Below, one piece after another: positions 58,307-64,000 of a DNA stretch of 64,000 bases. The stretch is from Spirilliplanes yamanashiensis (GTDB lineage: Bacteria; Actinomycetota; Actinomycetes; Mycobacteriales; Micromonosporaceae). Location of the stretch: positions 248,001 through 312,000 of the forward strand of contig NZ_BOOY01000036.1 in the NCBI RefSeq assembly GCF_016863475.1. Reading direction: 5' to 3'. Both the position numbers and the translations under genes were made by a program. The notes under the pieces were generated by a model. The model was not told where the DNA came from, made no database searches, and saw only the letters and a program-made list of their open reading frames with translations. The first letter of the stretch is position 1, and every line of letters starts with the position of its first letter.

Positions 58307-59704
58307 TCACTTCGTGTCGGGGACGCCCAGTTCGTTGAGGAACGAGCGGGCCCAGTTCGCCACGTCGTGGGTGCGCAGGTGGCGCTGCATGACCCGCATC
58401 CGGCGCTTCAGCTCGGCCGGTTCGGCGCTGACCGCGCGCAGCAGCGCGTCCTTCACGCCGTCCGGGTCGTGCGGGTTGCACAGGAACGCCTGGCGCAGCT
58501 CGGTCGCGGCGCCCGCGAACTCGCTGAGCACCAGGGCGCCGCCGCTGTCGGCGCGCGAGGCCACGTACTCCTTCGCGACCAGGTTCATGCCGTCGCGCAG
58601 CGGGGTCACCATCATCACGTCGGCGGCGCTGTACAGGGCGGACAGCTCGCTGCGCGAGTACGACTGGTGCAGGTAGTGCACGGCCGGCACGCCGACCTTG
58701 CCGTACTCGCCGTTGATGCGGCCGACCTCGCGCTCGACCTTGACCCGCAGCGCCTGGTAGTGCTCGACGCGCTCGCGGCTCGGGGTGGCGACCTGGACCA
58801 TGACGGCGTCGCCGACCTTGAGCTTGCCGTCGCTGAGCAGCTCGCGGAACGCCTTCAGCCGCAGCTCGATGCCCTTGGTGTAGTCGAGGCGGTCGACGCC
58901 CAGGATGATCGTCTTCGGGTCGCCCAGCTCGGCGCGGATCTGCTTGGCGCGCGCCTGCACGGCGGCGTCCGCGGCCTGCTTCTCCATCTCGGCGGTGTCG
59001 ATGGAGATGGGGAACGCGCCGGCCTTCACCTTGCGCCCGTCGACCTGGATGCTCTGGCCCTCGTAGCGCAGGCCGAGCAGGTGCCGGGCGAGCCGGACGA
59101 AGTTCTGCGCGGCGAGCCGCTGCTGGAAGCCGACGAGGTCGGCGCCGAGCAGGCCGCGCAGGATCTCGGCGCGGAACGGCATCTACATGAACAGCTCGAT
59201 GGGCGGGAACGGGATGTGCAGGAAGAACCCGATGCGCAGGTCGGGGCGCAGCTCGCGGAGCATCGCCGGGACCAGCTGCAGCTGGTAGTCCTGCACCCAG
59301 ACGGTGGCGCCGTCGGCGGCGACGTCGGCCGCGGCCTGCGCGAACCGCTGGTTGACCAGCCGGTACGTCTCCCGCCAGCGCCGCTTGTACACGGGCGTCT
59401 CGACGGCGTCGTGGTAGAGCGGCCAGATCGTGGCGTTGGACTGGCCCTCGTAGTAGCGCTCCAGCTCGTCGGCGCTCAGCGGCACCGGGTGGATGTTGAT
59501 GCCCTCCAGCTCGAACGGTTCCGGGGCGTCGCCGGTGCCGCCGGACCAGCCGATCCAGGTGCCGCGGTGCTCGGTGAGCACCGGGTGCAGGGCGGTCACG
59601 AGGCCGCCCGGGCTGGGCCGCCACTGCTTCTGGCCGTCGTCCGTGGTGACCTCGTCCACGGGCAGACGGTTGGCGACGACGACGAAGGAACTACGTTCGG
59701 TCAC
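58307..59704 (-). pseudogene. otsA: Trehalose-6-phosphate synthase gene split by an in-frame TAG
   Basis: From GTG 59704 (GGAGG upstream) the frame encodes 173 residues of OtsA ending [10 protein letters not shown], then TAG at 59185-59183, then immediately ATG and MPFRAEILRGLLGADLVGFQ to a normal end at 58307 (291 residues). Intact actinobacterial OtsA reads ELFMQMPWR here, so a single CAG-to-TAG change explains the split. Both halves are otherwise well conserved (GVDRLDYTKG, PLRDGMNLVAKE). Either a pseudogene, a two-piece protein, read-through, or sequence error. OtsA joins UDP- or GDP-glucose to glucose-6-phosphate. Confidence 0.85.
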
Positions 59705-59834
59705 GCTGGTGCACCTCCGGGTAGTCCGGTCCCCCCGCGCCTGAGCCTATCGGTGCGGGCCGACGGACCGGGCTCGCAGGTCGTACCCCGGGGAGGCCGG
59801 TAACGAACGTGCGCCGCGGTGAGATCCTTTTCCT

Positions 59835-60482
59835 GTGAGCCTGCCCGATGAGAGCGCCCCGCGGAGGCCGGTCCTGGTACCGGTGATCATCGCCGCCGTC
59901 TTCCTGACGATCATCGGCGCCTCGATCGGCCTGGCGCTCGGCGCCCGCAACCAGAACCGCGCGCAGGTCGCGCCCACCCCGGCCCCGGTGACGTCGGCGC
60001 CGGTGGTGCCGCCGGTGGTCGAGTCGGAGCCGCCGCCCGAGCCGTCCGGCCCGTCGGAGGACGACCTGCCGTCCGGCCCGGTCGTGGAGCCGGCCCCCGG
60101 CCGCCCGCCGTCGGCGCCGGGACAGCCGTGCCGGGCGGAGACCCAGGCCGCCGTCCAGGCGCTCGGCGGCGACCTCGGCGAGGTCGTGCTCAAGCTGAAG
60201 ATCAGGACGGTCCGGGGCACGGTCGCGTACATCTGCGGCAACGACCAGGGGGAGCTGTACTACCACGGCTCGCGCGACGGCGACGGCGACGCCGACGCCG
60301 TCCGCTGGGACGACGGCCGGAACTCGCTGTTCCTGACCGGGGTGCGCGAGGCGGGCGGCGGCTACGTGGCCGAGGCGGCCGAGGGCGACGGCAGCACCAC
60401 CACCATCACGGTGACGGCGCGCGAGTGGCGCATGGAGAACCCCGGGAAGAAGACCGTGGTGGAGGCCGCCCGTGCCGGGTGA
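59835..60482 (+). CDS. Single-pass membrane protein with Pro-rich linker and small extracytoplasmic domain
   Basis: 215 residues. Helix at about 13-35 (LVPVIIAAVFLTIIGASIGL), a Pro/Glu linker to about 97, then a domain of about 110 residues with Cys at GQPCRAET and AYICGNDQG, probably paired. No family recognised. GTG 59835; no clear Shine-Dalgarno. Divergent from otsA, 130 nt between starts. Confidence 0.7.
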   Translation: MSLPDESAPRRPVLVPVIIAAVFLTIIGASIGLALGARNQNRAQVAPTPAPVTSAPVVPPVVESEPPPEPSGPSEDDLPSGPVVEPAPGRPPSAPGQPCRAETQAAVQALGGDLGEVVLKLKIRTVRGTVAYICGNDQGELYYHGSRDGDGDADAVRWDDGRNSLFLTGVREAGGGYVAEAAEGDGSTTTITVTAREWRMENPGKKTVVEAARAG

Positions 60483-60620
60483 CCGGCGCCGCCGGAATGG
60501 GCGTACCGTCGGCGGGGTTGTTGTGAGGGGCCCCCGGCCGACCTGAGAGGATGGCCGCTGTCCGCCCCCACGCGGCTCGACGCCGCGACAAGACCCACGA
60601 TCTCGGAGGTAGGGCACACC

Positions 60621-62289
<1,669 letters not shown>

Positions 62290-62297
<8 letters not shown>

Positions 62298-62712
62298 CAA
62301 GCACCGCTTCGTCTACGACGCGGCCCTGCGCTGGTCCGACATGGACGCGTACGGCCACGTCAACAACGCGCGCTTCCTCACGCTGTACGAGGAGGCGCGC
62401 GTTGCGCTCTTCTTCGTCGCCGCCCGCGAGGCGCGGGTGTCGTTCGAGCGGGGCATCGTCATCGCCCGGCACGAGATCGACTACCTGCGCCCGGTGGACT
62501 ACGGCGACGCGGTCCGGATCGAGATGTGGGTGGCCGAGATCCGGGCCTCCAGCTTCACCGTGGCGTACGAGCTGATCGACGACGGCGTGGTGGCGAGCCG
62601 GGCGCGCAGCGTCTGCGTGCCGTTCGACCTCGCCGGGCAGCGCCCGCGCCGGTTGTCGGCGGACGAGCGGGCGTTCCTGGAGCCGTTCCGGCCGCCCGGG
62701 GACGGGTCATGA
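62290..62712 (+). CDS. Hotdog-fold acyl-CoA thioesterase (4HBT type)
   Basis: 140 residues. WSDMDAYGHVNNARFLTLYEEAR is split here as the hotdog active-site helix, with the catalytic Asp in SDMDAYGHV. Cleaves acyl-CoA or acyl-ACP; chain length unknown. GTG 62290 overlaps the ettA end, and its stop overlaps the next ATG. The ettA-thioesterase pairing is common in actinomycetes (family knowledge). Confidence 0.9.
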
Positions 62713-63389
62713 CAGCGGGCCCGGCCGGCCACGGGCTGGCCGGGGTCGCGGACGCCGGCGCCTTCCTGGCCCGGCTGGTCCGGCTGGAGCGGGCGGCGCC
62801 GGTGCGGCTGCGCCCGGCGGGCGAGCACACCGCCCTGTGGGGCAAGCTGCCGTGGAACGTCCTGGTGACCCGCCGGGTGGCCGGTCCGGGCCCGGCGGCG
62901 GGTGACGTGACGGTGGCGGCGGCGGACCTGCTGGCGGCGCTGGCGGCGGGTTCGGACGCGCTGCCCGCGCGCCGGGACGAGGCGTGGCGCTGGCCGCTGC
63001 CGCCGGCGGGCGCCGGGGCGGTCGAGTCGGTGTCGGCGGCGGAACTGGCCGGTCTGGCGGAGGCCGCGGCGGGCACGCTGCGGGAGGCGGCGTCCGCCGG
63101 GGTCGGCGGCCGGTCGGTGGGGCAGCGGGCGATCCGCGACGCCCTGCTCGACCACGTCGCCCTGACGGTGGCGCGGGACTCGGGCGCGCCGGTCGAGGTG
63201 CCGCAGCGGCTGGTGCAGGGGGTGGCCCGGATGGGCTTTCTCGGCACGGAGAGTGACGACGCGCGGCCACCGGCGCAGGTGCTCGTCGCCGGGACATGGA
63301 TCGGCATCTCTGCACCCTACGGAGTCGCGTGGCTACAGAAAGCCACGACATTGACGCTCATGCCCGCCAAAGCTCATCCGTTCGGATGA
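62709..63389 (+). CDS. Conserved actinobacterial protein following the thioesterase
   Basis: 226 residues, Ala-rich and helical, no helix long enough for a membrane span. LWGKLPWNVLVTRRV near residue 43 and the C-terminal FLGTESDDARPP stand out. I do not recognise a domain. ATG 62709 overlaps the thioesterase stop (ATGA). Third gene of the ettA operon; a CATCC-GTTC-GGATG hairpin covers its stop. Confidence 0.75.
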   Translation: MTAGPAGHGLAGVADAGAFLARLVRLERAAPVRLRPAGEHTALWGKLPWNVLVTRRVAGPGPAAGDVTVAAADLLAALAAGSDALPARRDEAWRWPLPPAGAGAVESVSAAELAGLAEAAAGTLREAASAGVGGRSVGQRAIRDALLDHVALTVARDSGAPVEVPQRLVQGVARMGFLGTESDDARPPAQVLVAGTWIGISAPYGVAWLQKATTLTLMPAKAHPFG

Positions 63390-63466
63390 TCTGCTATGGG
63401 CCGACTGGTCCCGCCCGCCGGTTGGGGGGATGACCTCCGGAACCGGTCCGGGTACCGTCGGGCCTC

Positions 63467-63497
63467 GGATCCACCGCTACGTCCGGCGAGTGGATCC
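63467..63497. repeat. Inverted repeat upstream of the YbjN gene
   Basis: GGATCCACCGC paired with GCGAGTGGATCC through one bulged A, 8-nt loop. Located 27 nt before the YbjN start; could be a terminator of the ettA operon or an operator. Confidence 0.55.
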
Positions 63498-63523
63498 GCC
63501 TGGGGAGTGAGGTGCACGAAACG

Positions 63524-64000
63524 ATGCCGTGGTGGTCATGGCGTCCCGGCTCCACCGGCGGTGGTGAGCCGGATGCCGGAGGTGAAGTAGCCGTACAGTC
63601 CGTCCGCGCCGGGGTGCCGGCGCAGCGCGAACCCGCCCATGCCGGCACGCCCGCCCAGCCGGGCGGACCGTCCATGCAGGACGCGCAGGTCGCCCCGGTC
63701 GCCCTGCCGCGGCTCGGCAAGGCGCTCGACGCGCTCGACGTCCGCTACCTCGCGGACGGCGGCGGCAGCCTGCTGGCGATGTGGGAGCGGCACGCCGTGC
63801 TGTTCACCCTCGAGGGCCCCGACGACGAGATCCTCGTCATGCGCGCCCGCCCGCACGCCACGGTCCCGCCCGATTGGGCCGACCGCGCCTACCGCGTCGT
63901 CAACGAGTGGAACCACACCCGCCGCTTCTGCAAGGCGTACGTGGGCGACCCGACCGAGCGCGGCCAGCTGCCCATCTACGCCGAGCTCCAGGTGCCGCTC
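63524..64000 (+). CDS. YbjN-domain protein, cut by the window end
   Basis: 159 residues visible, 3' end missing. A disordered Gly/Pro-rich region (1-50) precedes a YbjN domain: LPRLGKALDALDVRYLADGG, then VVNEWNHTRRFCKAYVGDP. YbjN proteins resemble type III secretion chaperones in fold and often bind unfolded partners or regulate motility and stress; the role here is unknown. ATG 63524 with GGAGTGAGG upstream. Confidence 0.82.
   Translation, partial: MPWWSWRPGSTGGGEPDAGGEVAVQSVRAGVPAQREPAHAGTPAQPGGPSMQDAQVAPVALPRLGKALDALDVRYLADGGGSLLAMWERHAVLFTLEGPDDEILVMRARPHATVPPDWADRAYRVVNEWNHTRRFCKAYVGDPTERGQLPIYAELQVPL

Overview
The window reads as a chromosomal segment of a high-GC actinomycete. GC is very high, third codon positions are almost all G or C, GTG (and some TTG) starts are common, and genes are often joined by 4-nt GTGA or ATGA overlaps. 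Many starts lie 6-8 nt behind a TANNNT box, as expected for leaderless mRNAs. The gene content (several membrane GGDEF-EAL proteins, MHYT, GAF-ANTAR, a SigE-family sigma factor, an ECF42-type sigma factor with its DGPF partner, LigB-like ligase, CysG-like fusion, GPGG protein) suggests Micromonosporaceae. That placement is inference. I saw no rRNA, CRISPR, insertion sequence or prophage. One tRNA gene, Arg(TCT), is present.

Layout. 1-10.2 kb: a cut-off RelA/SpoT-type HD hydrolase, an MHYT membrane sensor, a GPGG mini-protein, a nucleotidyltransferase/BON-like/phosphoesterase operon, a thymidylate-kinase-like gene, an SDR enzyme, a group-2 sigma factor, an NlpC/P60 peptidase behind a c-di-AMP (ydaO) riboswitch, and small membrane or DUF proteins. 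10.2-20.3 kb: small acidic proteins, GAF-ANTAR, a MarR/DHA2 efflux pair with a palindromic operator, a methyltransferase, a divergent 'dead' histidine kinase and receiver, a frameshifted YqeB-like gene, an intact kinase/regulator pair, and a large single-pass membrane protein. 20.3-28.4 kb: a translationally coupled serA / FAD 2-hydroxyacid dehydrogenase / MFS operon, a phosphotransferase-fold gene, a VOC protein, a small conserved protein behind a five-codon leader, and a PLP decarboxylase with an MFS exporter.

28.4-38.1 kb is a signalling island. Three membrane GGDEF-EAL proteins surround a stand-alone alpha-oxoamine synthase. 38.1-43.9 kb holds a zinc-ribbon protein, tRNA-Arg, an alpha/beta hydrolase, an SSB paralogue and cobD-cobQ plus a P-loop kinase. 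44-52 kb holds an M20 peptidase with DNA ligase, a membrane protein, SURF1, cobB (lacking its glutaminase cysteine) and a class A PBP. 52.1-55.4 kb holds cobC-like, cobT and cysG-like genes. Late cobalamin genes are therefore spread over three loci interleaved with wall, respiration and DNA-repair genes.

55.4-64 kb: DGPF/ECF42 sigma pair, converging end to end with a SigE-family sigma factor and its membrane partner; otsA broken by an in-frame amber codon; a membrane-anchored protein; ettA with a thioesterase and a conserved unknown; and the start of a YbjN-domain gene cut by the window end.

The best candidates for new biology are the catalytically degenerate two-component pair, the alpha-oxoamine synthase set among c-di-GMP enzymes, the cysteine-less CobB, the amber-split otsA and the five-codon leader with a near-perfect Shine-Dalgarno.
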